Source of the DNA: an uncultured Prevotella sp. | GTDB taxonomy: Bacteria; Bacteroidota; Bacteroidia; Bacteroidales; Bacteroidaceae | Direction of reading: 5' to 3' | Assembly: GCA_946415245.1 (NCBI GenBank) | Contig: CAMKRS010000011.1 | Location: forward strand, 1-53,340 | Length of the DNA: 53,340 bases | Part shown: positions 18,429 to 26,699 of the stretch, in pieces | How positions within the stretch are numbered: position 1 is the stretch's first letter | Layout of the letters: every line of letters begins with the position of its first letter | The notes under the pieces: model-generated | What the model saw: the letters and a program-made list of their open reading frames with translations, nothing else | Told to the model about the DNA's origin: nothing | Database searches by the model: none | Translations under genes and position numbers: made by a program

Positions 18429-19096
18429 TATTTCTTTCTTGTAAGAACATTGTCAATCATACCATAGGCCTTGGCTTCCTCTGCCGTCATCCAGTAATTA
18501 CGGTCAGAGTCAGCATACACCTTGTCATACGGGGTGTGAGAGTGCTCGGAGATAATGGTGTAGAGTTCCTTCTTGAACTTCAAAATCTCCTTTGCTTCGA
18601 TCTCGATATCCGATGCCTGGCCCTGCACACCACCCAGAGGCTGGTGAATCATCACACGACTGTGAGGCAGTGCCGAACGCTTGCCCTCGGTACCTGCCAC
18701 GAGCAGTACGGCTCCCATCGAGGCTGCCATACCTGTACAGATGGTGGCAACATCACTGGAGATAAACTGCATAGTATCGTAGATTCCCAAACCTGCCGTC
18801 ACACTGCCACCAGGCGAGTTGATATAGATACTGATATCCTTACCTGAGTCAACCGAGTCAAGATACAACAACTGTGCCTGCAACGTATTGGCAGTATAAT
18901 CATCAATCTGGGTACCCAAGAAAATGATGCGGTCCATCATCAAACGCGAAAAGACATCCATCTGCGTCACGTTCAACTGACGTTCCTCAAGGATATAAGG
19001 ATTCAAATACTGTGCCTGCGCCTGCATCACTTCATCGAGTGTCAGGCCATCCATGCCTAAATGCCCTATGGCATATTTCCTAAAATCATTCTTCAT
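18428..19096 (-). CDS. clpP: ATP-dependent Clp protease, proteolytic subunit ClpP (Asn in the triad)
   Basis: Barrel-forming serine peptidase partnering ClpX. From ATG 19096 the protein has 222 residues (an in-frame GTG at 19108 is possible). Family motifs: [31 protein letters not shown] with Ser126, [11 protein letters not shown] with His151. The third triad residue is Asn200 in [17 protein letters not shown] (codon AAT, 18497-18499) where E. coli has Asp171. Spacings Ser-His 25 and His-third residue 49 equal those of E. coli (97-122-171), so the alignment is secure. Known precedent: Listeria ClpP1 uses Ser-His-Asn. It is followed by clpX with overlap and preceded by tig, the classic tig-clpP-clpX order. 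Confidence 0.95.
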   Translation of the reverse strand: MKNDFRKYAIGHLGMDGLTLDEVMQAQAQYLNPYILEERQLNVTQMDVFSRLMMDRIIFLGTQIDDYTANTLQAQLLYLDSVDSGKDISIYINSPGGSVTAGLGIYDTMQFISSDVATICTGMAASMGAVLLVAGTEGKRSALPHSRVMIHQPLGGVQGQASDIEIEAKEILKFKKELYTIISEHSHTPYDKVYADSDRNYWMTAEEAKAYGMIDNVLTRKK

Positions 19097-19102
19097 AAGC
19101 TT

Positions 19103-19137
19103 CTTCACTTTTCACTTTTTCACTATTCACTTTTCAC
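19103..19137. repeat. Heptad spacer repeat before clpP
   Basis: Five TTCACTT/TTCACTA units directly upstream of the clpP start; the 5' leader of clpP therefore carries AGTGAAA/AGTGAAT repeats. Confidence 0.6.
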
Positions 19138-19145
19138 CACTAAAA

Positions 19146-19211
19146 AAGGGTTCTCGACCTTTTTACCTCGTGATTGGGACACAAAGATAAGAAAAAAAGT
19201 CGATAACCCTT
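19146..19211 (-). promoter_or_regulatory. clpP promoter flanked by an inverted repeat
   Basis: Minus-strand TATCTTTG (19182-19189) is a good -7 box. It lies in the loop of an imperfect inverted repeat with arms 19146-19164 (AAGGGTTCTCGACCTTTTT) and 19194-19211 (complement AAGGGTTATCGACTTTTT). One arm falls in the spacer upstream of the -7 box and the other in the leader. The upstream arm may also serve as part of a weak terminator for tig. Confidence 0.5.
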
Positions 19212-19243
19212 CAAAAAAAGGAGTTATTTTTTCGTAAAAATAC

Positions 19244-20602
19244 TTATTTTCCCTCCATCATCTTATTAAACTCGTCTAAAGTGACCGTTTTTTCGTCCAG
19301 TTTGACAACTGTCTTTAGCTTTTCGGTCAGTTTCAGATCAACAGCACGATCCACAAAGCCATCGATATTCTCGCGCTTTTTCAACTGCTCCTCAGCATAG
19401 TTTTCAAGCACGTCATCAGGCACATTAGCCATACCATACTGAGCAAACTGTGCACGGACAGCCTCCTTGGCCACACGCTTCACATCCTCGTCCTCAATCT
19501 TGATTTCCTGAGCGGCTACGATCTGTTCCTTAATCAAGTGCCAGGCCAGTTCCTTGATACTTCCATCAAAGTTCTGCTCCACATAGTCTGCACCCTTGTC
19601 CTTGTTGTTCTGCAGCATCACGCGCTTCAACAGGGCCTCGGGGAACTCTAGTTTACCTACCTTCTTCTCCAGATGAGCACGCACATCCTGCATAAACTTA
19701 TAATCACTGCTACCCACAAACTGAGCCTTCAACTGCTCAGCAATCTTCTCACGGAAAGCCTTCTCATCTTTCACAGTACCCTCACCGAACACACGGTCGA
19801 AGAGCTTCTGGTCAACCTCAGCAGGCTGGAAGTGGCGGATCTCAGTCACCTGGAACGAGAATTCGCTGTTCATATCAGCAACGTCTTCCTTCTTCACCTT
19901 CAACAGGGCAGCCACCTCGGCATCGTTGTCGGGATAGGCCTTCTTCGGATTGAAAGTGATGATATCACCGGGCTTACAACCATCGAAGAGTTTTTTCTGC
20001 TTGTCTTCCTTGATATAGGCGGGCATGATCATACCACTCTCAGTGGTGATACCACCCTCGAGAGTGTTACCCTTCTCGTCGAGCTGACGCAAATCACCAG
20101 TAATCGTATCATTACCGCTGAACACCTCAGCCTTCACAAACTCACCACCCTGTGAGGCATACATCTGTACCTGCTGATCAATGAGTTTGTCGTCAACATC
20201 AATTGTATAATAAGCAATCTTATCCTTTCCACTCAGAGCCACCTTGAACTCAGGGGCGACGGCGATGTCGAACACGAAGGTCAGCTCACCGTCCTTCTCG
20301 AAGTCCTGAGGCTGCTGCTTGTCACTGGGCAGAGGCTCACCGAGCATCTGGATCTTGTTCTCACGCACATATTCGTAGAGTTTCTCACCCATCAGGCGAT
20401 TTACCTCGTCCACCTTCACGGCTGTGCCGTACTGCTTCTTAATCATACCCATAGGAACCATTCCTGGACGGAAACCTGGCACCTGGGCCTTCTTACGATA
20501 GTCTTTCAGTGTCTTTTCAACCTTCTCCTGATAGTCTGCAGGCTCAATGGTCATGGTCAACACGCCATTGATCTTATCAGGGCAATCAAATGTAATTTTC
20601 AT
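19244..20602 (-). CDS. tig: Trigger factor (ribosome-associated chaperone)
   Basis: Binds at the ribosome exit and shields nascent chains; the family also has prolyl isomerase activity. The 452-residue protein opens with the ribosome-binding domain, whose signature loop reads VPGFRPGMVPMGMIKKQYG (E. coli has FRKGKVP). A divergent FKBP-like middle domain follows (about 150-250), then the helical C-terminal arms (LEKKVGKLEFPEALLKRVM). Highly acidic/lysine-rich composition is normal. Own promoter at 20647-20654; clpP-clpX follow, so folding and degradation genes are grouped. Confidence 0.93.
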   Translation of the reverse strand: MKITFDCPDKINGVLTMTIEPADYQEKVEKTLKDYRKKAQVPGFRPGMVPMGMIKKQYGTAVKVDEVNRLMGEKLYEYVRENKIQMLGEPLPSDKQQPQDFEKDGELTFVFDIAVAPEFKVALSGKDKIAYYTIDVDDKLIDQQVQMYASQGGEFVKAEVFSGNDTITGDLRQLDEKGNTLEGGITTESGMIMPAYIKEDKQKKLFDGCKPGDIITFNPKKAYPDNDAEVAALLKVKKEDVADMNSEFSFQVTEIRHFQPAEVDQKLFDRVFGEGTVKDEKAFREKIAEQLKAQFVGSSDYKFMQDVRAHLEKKVGKLEFPEALLKRVMLQNNKDKGADYVEQNFDGSIKELAWHLIKEQIVAAQEIKIEDEDVKRVAKEAVRAQFAQYGMANVPDDVLENYAEEQLKKRENIDGFVDRAVDLKLTEKLKTVVKLDEKTVTLDEFNKMMEGK

Positions 20603-20646
20603 CTTTCTTTATACCTTATTATATATAATACTCAAAAATTGAGGTG

Positions 20647-20654
20647 CAAAAGTA
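20647..20654 (-). promoter_or_regulatory. tig promoter (-7 box)
   Basis: Minus-strand TACTTTTG followed by CACC, 45 bp before the tig ATG. The -33 position (20674-20676) is TTT and lies within the T-run of the lptB terminator. Confidence 0.6.
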
Positions 20655-20670
20655 CAAAAAAGAAGTGAAA

Positions 20671-20705
20671 TGAAAAAGGTGGAGCCCAAAAACTTGCCCC
20701 ACCTT
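20671..20705 (-). terminator. lptB terminator
   Basis: Minus-strand hairpin with arms AAGGTGGGGC (20696-20705) and GCTCCACCTT (20676-20685), one G-T pair, 10-base loop, followed by T's. It lies 8 bp after the lptB stop. Confidence 0.8.
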
Positions 20706-20713
20706 ATTATTTT

Positions 20714-21511
20714 TTAACTATTTTCCTCTTCCTCTTTCGCTTTGCGCTCCTCTTCCATGAGTTGGAAATCCTTTTTGCGCAACACGAACGAGTTCGTCAG
20801 GTACTTCTCTCTTACAATCTTATTCTCCGCCAGTTCCTCAGGCGATCCTTGGAACAAAATACGACCTTCAAACAACAGATAGGCGCGATCAGTGATGGTC
20901 AGCGTCTCATCTACGTTATGGTCGGTAATCAGGATACCAATATTCCTGTACTTCAACTTCCATACGATCTGCTGAATATCCTCCACAGCAATGGGGTCAA
21001 CACCAGCAAAAGGCTCGTCAAGCATGATAAACTTCGGTTCGATGGCTAGACAACGGGCAATCTCCGTTCTTCTTCGCTCACCACCCGACAACTGGTCACC
21101 CTTGTTCTTTCGCACCTTGCCTAGACGAAATTCCTTGATCAGTTCTTCCAGTTTCTGCAATTGGTAGTCACGAGGCTTGCCCGTCATCTCCAGTACTGAC
21201 AGAATATTATCCTCCACGCTCATCTTACGGAATACACTCGCCTCCTGAGCCAGATAGCCGATACCCGCACGGGCACGTCTGAATACAGGGTATTTCGTCA
21301 CATCCTCATCACCCAGATAGATATGTCCCCCATTTGGCACAATCAGACCTGTGGTCATATAAAATGAGGTGGTCTTACCGGCACCGTTGGGCCCCAGCAG
21401 ACCCACAATCTCACCCTGCTTCACGTTGAAGCTCACATCGTTCACTACGGTACGCTTGCCATACCGCTTCACGAGACCTTCCGTGCGTAGTATTAATCCT
21501 TCTGTTTCCAT
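20714..21511 (-). CDS. lptB: LPS export ABC transporter ATPase
   Basis: Cytoplasmic ATPase that powers LPS extraction by LptFG. The 265-residue protein (from ATG 21511; an upstream TTG frame would enter the promoter) shows Walker [15 protein letters not shown]-loop region [13 protein letters not shown], signature [16 protein letters not shown], Walker [17 protein letters not shown] and the H-loop [10 protein letters not shown]. The sequence YLAQE.SVFRK and FAGVDPIAV are typical of LptB. The end is a Glu/Lys-rich tail (about 250-265) not needed for ATPase activity. It diverges from mlaE. No lptF/G/C genes are in the window. Confidence 0.95.
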   Translation of the reverse strand: METEGLILRTEGLVKRYGKRTVVNDVSFNVKQGEIVGLLGPNGAGKTTSFYMTTGLIVPNGGHIYLGDEDVTKYPVFRRARAGIGYLAQEASVFRKMSVEDNILSVLEMTGKPRDYQLQKLEELIKEFRLGKVRKNKGDQLSGGERRRTEIARCLAIEPKFIMLDEPFAGVDPIAVEDIQQIVWKLKYRNIGILITDHNVDETLTITDRAYLLFEGRILFQGSPEELAENKIVREKYLTNSFVLRKKDFQLMEEERKAKEEEENS

Positions 21512-21520
21512 AATCGCCCG

Positions 21521-21528
21521 CAAAAATA
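21521..21528 (-). promoter_or_regulatory. lptB promoter (-7 box)
   Basis: Minus-strand TATTTTTG ends 9 bp before the ATG, so the transcript would have a leader of only a few bases. No clear TTG 19-20 bp upstream. Confidence 0.5.
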
Positions 21529-21600
21529 CTATATTTTTCTTAGATTCGACCGCTTATCCGCCAAAAAGTGCCAATTGTTTGGTATTATTAACGATTATCT

Positions 21601-21631
21601 TTGGCAGTTTGGGAAATAATGCCTACCTTTG
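21601..21631 (+). promoter_or_regulatory. mlaEF promoter with GGCA/TGCC element
   Basis: TTG (21601-21603), 20-bp spacer, TACCTTTG (21624-21631). The -33 box continues as TTGGCAGTTTG and the -7 box is preceded by ATGCC, so GGCA and TGCC form an inverted repeat across the spacer. The same layout is seen at 41712 and 41929. Confidence 0.75.
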
Positions 21632-21656
21632 TCGGCGATAAAGACGATTGACAGAG

Positions 21657-22403
21657 ATGATCATCATCAGATATCTGACTATATTCGGACGCTATATGCA
21701 ATTGATGGGACGGACATTTTCTGTTCCTGAGCGTATGCGCATGTTCTTTAAATCATATGTGAAGGAGATGGCGCAACTTGGCGTGAACTCCATCGGCATC
21801 GTGCTGCTCATCTCATTCTTTATCGGTGCCGTGATCTGTATCCAGATGAAGCTGAACATACAGAGCCCCTGGATGCCCCGCTGGGTAAGCGGCTACACCA
21901 CACGTGAGATCCTGTTGTTGGAGTTTTCGAGTTCTATCATGTGCCTGATCTTAGCCGGTAAGGTGGGATCGAACATCGCCTCAGAATTAGGCACGATGCG
22001 CGTGACACAGCAGATCGACGCCCTGGATATCATGGGTGTCAACTCTGCCAGTTACCTGATACTGCCAAAGATCATGGGTATGCTCACCATCATGCCTTTT
22101 CTGGTAATCTTTTCGTCAGCCACAGGTATCCTAGGTGCCTACGCCACAGCCTACGTGGGGCATGTGCTGCCTCCCGACGACCTGACATTGGGCCTACAAC
22201 ACTCGTTTAAGTCATGGTTTGTGTGGATGTCGATCATCAAAAGTGAATTTTTCGCTTTTATCATTTCGAGTGTGCCGGCCTTCTGCGGCTATACGGTAGA
22301 GGGTGGCTCAGTTAACGTGGGTAAGTCATCGACGGATGCTGTGGTATCTTCGAGCGTACTCATCCTGTTTAGTGATGTCTTCCTAACTCAATTGCTGTCA
22401 TGA
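21657..22403 (+). CDS. mlaE: MlaE-type ABC transporter permease
   Basis: Inner-membrane permease of the Mla/Mce-type system that moves phospholipids between the inner and outer membranes. From ATG 21657 it has 248 residues (a TTG three codons earlier is possible). The MlaE family pattern is plain: GVNSIGIVLLISFFIGAVI, LILAGKVGSNIASELGTMRV (the conserved loop with E and R), QIDALDIMGVNSASYLILPK, and five or so hydrophobic helices ending SDVFLTQLLS. Its stop overlaps the mlaF start as ATGA (22400-22403), so the two are coupled. The substrate-binding mlaD gene usual in this family does not follow here. Confidence 0.92.
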   Translation: MIIIRYLTIFGRYMQLMGRTFSVPERMRMFFKSYVKEMAQLGVNSIGIVLLISFFIGAVICIQMKLNIQSPWMPRWVSGYTTREILLLEFSSSIMCLILAGKVGSNIASELGTMRVTQQIDALDIMGVNSASYLILPKIMGMLTIMPFLVIFSSATGILGAYATAYVGHVLPPDDLTLGLQHSFKSWFVWMSIIKSEFFAFIISSVPAFCGYTVEGGSVNVGKSSTDAVVSSSVLILFSDVFLTQLLS

Positions 22404-23191
22404 TAGAAGTAAAGGACCTGACAAAGAGTTTCGAAGACAAAACGGTGCTAGAGGGAATCACCACCGTGTTCGAGGACGGCAAGACGAACCTGATTATCGG
22501 TCAGAGCGGCTCAGGTAAAACCGTACTGATGAAGAACCTTGTAGGCCTTTTAGACCCCACAAGCGGACAAGTGCTCTACGACGGACGCGACTTTGTAGCC
22601 ATGTCGAAGAAGGAGAAAGTATATATGCGACGCGAGATGGGTATGATTTTCCAGAGTGCCGCCCTGTTTGACTCGCTGACGGTGTTGGAAAACGTGATGT
22701 TTCCACTGGATATGTTCTCGACAATGACCCTCCGCGAACGCACCAAACGGGCTATGGACTGTCTGGACCGCGTGAACCTTGTGGGAGCAGAAGAGAAGTT
22801 CCCTGGCGAGTTGTCCGGTGGTATGCAGAAGCGCGTGGCCATCGCCCGCGCCATCGCACTGAACCCCAAGTACCTCTTCTGCGACGAACCCAACTCCGGC
22901 CTCGACCCCAAGACCTCACTCGTTATCGACGACCTGCTACACAGCATCACCAAGGAATTCAATATGACCACCATCATCAATACCCACGACATGAACTCCG
23001 TGATGGGTATTGGCGAGAATATCATCTTCATCTACGAGGGCCACAAGGAGTGGCAGGGTATCAGCAGCCAGATCATGCACTCCGACAACCAGCGCCTCAC
23101 CGATTTCATCTTCGCCAGCGACCTGCTGAAAAACATGCGCAATCTGGTCTTAGAAAAAGAGGAGCAGCATTTAGTTAAAAGTTCCACTTAA
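22400..23191 (+). CDS. mlaF: MlaF-type ABC transporter ATPase
   Basis: ATPase partner of the MlaE permease. The 263-residue protein has Walker A GQSGSGKTVLMKNL (about 34-47), Q-loop MGMIFQSAALFDSLTV, signature LSGGMQKRVAIARAIA, Walker B YLFCDEPNSGLDP and switch His in INTHDMNSV. DEPNSGLDP is characteristic of MlaF/Mce ATPases. The last 17 bp overlap the 3' end of the DUF5020 gene on the other strand (23175-23191), a tail-to-tail overlap with no terminator between them. Confidence 0.93.
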   Translation: MIEVKDLTKSFEDKTVLEGITTVFEDGKTNLIIGQSGSGKTVLMKNLVGLLDPTSGQVLYDGRDFVAMSKKEKVYMRREMGMIFQSAALFDSLTVLENVMFPLDMFSTMTLRERTKRAMDCLDRVNLVGAEEKFPGELSGGMQKRVAIARAIALNPKYLFCDEPNSGLDPKTSLVIDDLLHSITKEFNMTTIINTHDMNSVMGIGENIIFIYEGHKEWQGISSQIMHSDNQRLTDFIFASDLLKNMRNLVLEKEEQHLVKSST

Positions 23192-23885
23192 CGCCAAGCG
23201 TGGGATTGACGAAGAAGGTCTTGTCGTTGACGGTGTTATAGATGAAGTTGTTACTGATCTCTACCTCGGAACCTACACTGAAATGGTCGGTAAAATTATA
23301 CCACAGCTGAGGCTCGGAGAGGATGACGAGCTGCCCATGACCATTAGCCTTTTGTCCGCGCCAGAAATCAATGAAACCAGAGAACGACATCTTTCGGTTG
23401 AGGAAATGGACGCCCCACACACCTGTCAACTGCATGCTGTTGTAAGCAGAATTGAAGTCGTAGTTCTTAAAAAAACGCTTGTAAAGCAACTGAAGCGACC
23501 AAGTGGCGGTGTAGTTGGGTGTATTACCATTGTAGGCGATACCTGCGAGGGCAGCCTGCTGATAACTGCCTGAACGGGAACCGAGACCACCATCATACTC
23601 TACGTGGATGGCGAAGGGCAGTTTTTTGGTGAGGTCAAACTCACGGGAGATCTCGGTATAGGCACCGAGCGTTTCTTTGCGACTGAGGTCAATGTCGACG
23701 AAGTAGTACCAAGAACCCCAGTTGTCGGCCTTGAACTGTTCGAGAGTAACGGTAACCTTCTGACGCCCTGCCTCTTCGTCTGGATAAAGGTTACGACCAA
23801 AGTCATAATGTGCCTGAATGTTTTGTGCACTGGCGGTAAAGGCGGTCAAAGCCATCATGGCAAGGGATAAGATTTTTTTCATCAT
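23175..23885 (-). CDS. DUF5020-family outer-membrane protein
   Basis: A 236-residue exported protein with signal peptide MMKKILSLAMMALTAFTASA. The rest is alternating hydrophobic/polar strands with aromatic girdles (WGSWYYFVDIDLS, YTATWSLQLLYKRFF, LWYNFTDHFSVGSEVEISNN) ending NPTLGVKWNF, the pattern of a 10-12 strand outer-membrane beta-barrel. It resembles the Bacteroidota DUF5020 family, whose function is unknown; some relatives look like nucleoside-specific (Tsx-like) channels, which is a guess here. It starts 2 bp after the lpxB stop and is the last gene of surE-lpxB-DUF5020. Confidence 0.8.
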   Translation of the reverse strand: MMKKILSLAMMALTAFTASAQNIQAHYDFGRNLYPDEEAGRQKVTVTLEQFKADNWGSWYYFVDIDLSRKETLGAYTEISREFDLTKKLPFAIHVEYDGGLGSRSGSYQQAALAGIAYNGNTPNYTATWSLQLLYKRFFKNYDFNSAYNSMQLTGVWGVHFLNRKMSFSGFIDFWRGQKANGHGQLVILSEPQLWYNFTDHFSVGSEVEISNNFIYNTVNDKTFFVNPTLGVKWNF

Positions 23886-23887
23886 AA

Positions 23888-25018
23888 TTATTTTTTATTG
23901 TTGTTTAACTTTTCAATCATTAATCTGGCAGCGTTATCGGGAGCAATCTGCTCACCAAGGCGACGACTGACCTCTGAATAGCCTTCAAGCATCGTATCGC
24001 GTGCGGAGCCTGAGAGGATCTTGGCGAGTTCACCACGGATATGTTCGACAGTAAAAGTACGACCAAGAAGTTCAGTAACCACCTCACGATCAGCAATGAG
24101 ATTGACCAACGAAACATATTTGACTTTGATCAGATGGCGACGCACAAAGTCGGCGATGACAGGCAAGGGGAGCTTGTAACACACCACCTGCGGCACACGG
24201 AAAAGACAGGTCTCAAGGGTAGCGGTGCCACTGGTAACAAGGGCAACATGTGCCTGAGAGAGCAGAGCGTAGGTCTGATTATAGACCACCTGCACCTTCC
24301 GGCCTTCAATGAAGGGGGCGTAATAGTCAGGCTCAATGCCCGGAGCTCCAGCCAAGACGATCTGGTATTCAGCCTCGTAAGGTTTCACGGCCTCGAGCAT
24401 CGCAGGCAGGTTGTCCTTGATTTCCTGCTGGCGAGAACCTGCCAAAAGAGCTATTATCGGGGTACTCTGATGACTCGGAGTATTCTGAACATCAGAAGAA
24501 TTCTTATACTCGCGCACTTCGGCAGCGGTAGGATTACCCACATAGTGAATGGGATAATGGTGCTTGCCCTCGAAGAAATCCACTTCGAAAGGCAGGATGG
24601 AGAAGAGTTCGCCAACATCGCGCTTGATATTTTTAATACGATACTCCTTCCAAGCCCAAATCTTCGGAGAGATATAATAGTAAACAGGTATATTTGTCTT
24701 GGATTTTACAAACTTCGCAATCTTCAGATTAAAGCCAGGATAGTCGACAAGGATGACACAATCAGGTTGCCACGAGACGATGTCATCCTTACATTTCTGC
24801 ATATTCCTTAATATCGTAGGTAAATGAAGAAGCACAGGAATAAAACCCATATAGGCGAGGTCGCGATAGTGGCGTACACAAGTTCCTCCAACCGCCATCA
24901 TCAAATCACCGCCAAAGAACCTAAACTGCGCATCGGAGTCAAGATTCTTCAACGACTGCATCAGGTGAGACGCATGGAGGTCACCAGAGGCTTCGCCAAC
25001 TATCAGATAATATTTCAT
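23888..25018 (-). CDS. lpxB: Lipid-A-disaccharide synthase
   Basis: Glycosyltransferase joining UDP-diacylglucosamine and lipid X to make the lipid A disaccharide at the inner membrane. The 376-residue protein starts YYLIVGEASGDLHASHLM and shows YYISPKIWAWKEYRIKNIKR, IIALLAGSRQQEIKDNLP and the donor-site motif VTSGTATLETCLFRVPQVV, all typical of LpxB. Residues 172-187 (NSSDVQNTPSHQSTP region) are a polar loop whose DNA contains CAGAATACTC and CAGAGTAC repeats shared with era and parC. Its ATG overlaps the surE stop as ATGA. Confidence 0.95.
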   Translation of the reverse strand: MKYYLIVGEASGDLHASHLMQSLKNLDSDAQFRFFGGDLMMAVGGTCVRHYRDLAYMGFIPVLLHLPTILRNMQKCKDDIVSWQPDCVILVDYPGFNLKIAKFVKSKTNIPVYYYISPKIWAWKEYRIKNIKRDVGELFSILPFEVDFFEGKHHYPIHYVGNPTAAEVREYKNSSDVQNTPSHQSTPIIALLAGSRQQEIKDNLPAMLEAVKPYEAEYQIVLAGAPGIEPDYYAPFIEGRKVQVVYNQTYALLSQAHVALVTSGTATLETCLFRVPQVVCYKLPLPVIADFVRRHLIKVKYVSLVNLIADREVVTELLGRTFTVEHIRGELAKILSGSARDTMLEGYSEVSRRLGEQIAPDNAARLMIEKLNNNKK

Positions 25019-25782
25019 ATCGGCCAGGCTTTTAGTTGGTCAAAGGCAGAGTAGGCGGTGAGGTCGATCTGGGTAGGAGTGATGGCGACGTAGCCATGAT
25101 CGAGGGCCCAGCGGTCGGTACCCTCAGCATCAGGTTCATCATTGCGGTAGTGACCTACCATCCACCAGTAATCATAACCACGAGGGTGATGGCACTTTGA
25201 TACCTCATTAAACCAAGTACCAAGAGCCATACGACACACCCTAACACCTTGGAACATGGGAGCGACAGGGAAGTTGACATTGAGACAGACGCCACGGGGC
25301 AAACCCTCACGGAGCACCTGGGCTGTAATGGTACGGATAAAGGGACGGAGAGGTTCAAAGTCAGCATCGTCACGATGGTCGCAAAGCGAGAAGGCCACCG
25401 AGGGGATGTATTTCATACAGCCCTCGAGGGTGACGCCCATCGTACCACTATAATGGGCATTGACAGAGGCGTTGTCGCCATGGTTAATGCCACCGATGAC
25501 CATATCAGGTTGGCGTGGGCAGATCTCGGAGAGCGCCAATTTCACACAGTCAACAGGCGTTCCATTGCAGGACCATATCTCAACGCCCTCCCGCTGTTCA
25601 CGTTTTTGGAGACGCAAGGGGATGGTAGCGGAAAAGGCACAGGAGTAGCCACTGCGGGCATCATCTGGAGCGCAAACAATGATGTCACCCACATCTGACA
25701 GCATCTCTACAAGACATCGAATGCCCTTCGACTGATAGCCGTCATCATTGGAAATGAGCAATAGTGGTCGTTTAATATTCAT
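25015..25782 (-). CDS. surE: 5'/3'-nucleotidase SurE
   Basis: Metal-dependent phosphatase on nucleoside monophosphates. The 255-residue protein has the N-terminal metal site LLISNDDGYQSKGI (Asp-Asp), VCAPDDARSGYSCAFSAT with the conserved Ser, and GGINHGDNASVNAHYSGTMG with Asn and His. All are standard for SurE. First gene of the surE-lpxB-DUF5020 unit; it diverges from parA across 122 bp that contain a 7-bp tandem repeat and both promoters. Confidence 0.95.
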   Translation of the reverse strand: MNIKRPLLLISNDDGYQSKGIRCLVEMLSDVGDIIVCAPDDARSGYSCAFSATIPLRLQKREQREGVEIWSCNGTPVDCVKLALSEICPRQPDMVIGGINHGDNASVNAHYSGTMGVTLEGCMKYIPSVAFSLCDHRDDADFEPLRPFIRTITAQVLREGLPRGVCLNVNFPVAPMFQGVRVCRMALGTWFNEVSKCHHPRGYDYWWMVGHYRNDEPDAEGTDRWALDHGYVAITPTQIDLTAYSAFDQLKAWPI

Positions 25783-25803
25783 AAAATATCAATGATTTGA
25801 GTG

Positions 25804-25811
25804 CAAAATTA
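25804..25811 (-). promoter_or_regulatory. surE promoter (-7 box)
   Basis: Minus-strand TAATTTTG followed by CACTC, 21 bp before the ATG. The -33 region falls in the ATGAATT repeat. Confidence 0.55.
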
Positions 25812-25820
25812 CAAAAAAAT

Positions 25821-25848
25821 ATGAATTATGAATTATGAATTATGAATT
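25821..25848. repeat. (ATGAATT)x4 tandem repeat between surE and parA
   Basis: Four perfect 7-bp units, then ATTT. The array covers the -33 zones of both divergent promoters (surE at 25804 and parA at 25855). Confidence 0.9.
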
Positions 25849-25854
25849 ATTTAG

Positions 25855-25862
25855 TAACTTTG
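25855..25862 (+). promoter_or_regulatory. parA promoter (-7 box)
   Basis: TAACTTTG followed by TACCC, 42 bp before the ATG; the sequence 19-20 bp upstream is repeat DNA without TTG. Confidence 0.6.
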
Positions 25863-25904
25863 TACCCAAATTTTCAATTAAGAATAAGGTAAAACAGAAT
25901 TATA

Positions 25905-26669
25905 ATGGGTAGAATTATTGCATTAGCGAACCAAAAAGGCGGTGTCGGCAAGACCACCACCACTATGAATCTTGGCGCCTCGCTTGCTACTTTGGAAAAG
26001 AGCGTACTGATTGTTGACGCCGATCCCCAGGCAAACGCCTCCAGCGGTTTGGGAGTGGATATCAAGGAAGTGGAATTTTCCCTATATGAATGTATCGTCA
26101 ACAAAGTCGACGTGAGAGACGCCATCTACACCACCGATATCGACAATCTGGATATCATCCCCAGTCACATTGACTTGGTAGGTGCTGAAATAGAAATGCT
26201 GAACATGGAAGGCCGGGAGAAAATCCTGCGACAGGTATTGGAGCCAATCCGAGATGAATACGATTATATCCTTATCGACTGCTCGCCCTCGCTGGGTCTC
26301 ATCACCGTGAATGCACTGACAGCAGCCAACTCGGTCATCATCCCTGTACAGTGTGAATACTTCGCTCTGGAGGGTATCAGCAAACTGCTCAACACCATCA
26401 AAATCATTAAGAGCAAACTGAATACATCTTTGGAGATTGAAGGTTTCCTGCTGACAATGTATGACAGTCGTCTTAGACTGGCCAACCAGATTTACGACGA
26501 GGTGAAGCGCCATTTCCAAGAATTGGTATTCAAGACTGTGATACAAAGAAACGTAAAGTTGTCAGAGAGTCCGAGCCACGGTTTGCCCGTGATCCTCTAT
26601 GATGCCGACTCAACTGGCAGCAAGAACCACCTGGCACTGGCCAAGGAGATTATTGGTAAGAACAGTTAA
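25905..26669 (+). CDS. parA: Chromosome partitioning ATPase ParA (Soj)
   Basis: Deviant Walker ATPase that positions ParB-parS complexes on the nucleoid. The 254-residue protein has the deviant P-loop QKGGVGKTTTTMNLGASLA (residues 9-27), switch I VDADPQANASSGLG and Walker B YILIDCSPSLGLITVNALTA, the chromosomal ParA/Soj pattern with no N-terminal DNA-binding extension. The ATG at 25905 leaves the P-loop at residue 10. parB follows after 30 bp. Confidence 0.95.
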   Translation: MGRIIALANQKGGVGKTTTTMNLGASLATLEKSVLIVDADPQANASSGLGVDIKEVEFSLYECIVNKVDVRDAIYTTDIDNLDIIPSHIDLVGAEIEMLNMEGREKILRQVLEPIRDEYDYILIDCSPSLGLITVNALTAANSVIIPVQCEYFALEGISKLLNTIKIIKSKLNTSLEIEGFLLTMYDSRLRLANQIYDEVKRHFQELVFKTVIQRNVKLSESPSHGLPVILYDADSTGSKNHLALAKEIIGKNS

Positions 26670-26699
26670 TATCGACAACAAAAACGACACAATTAAGAC

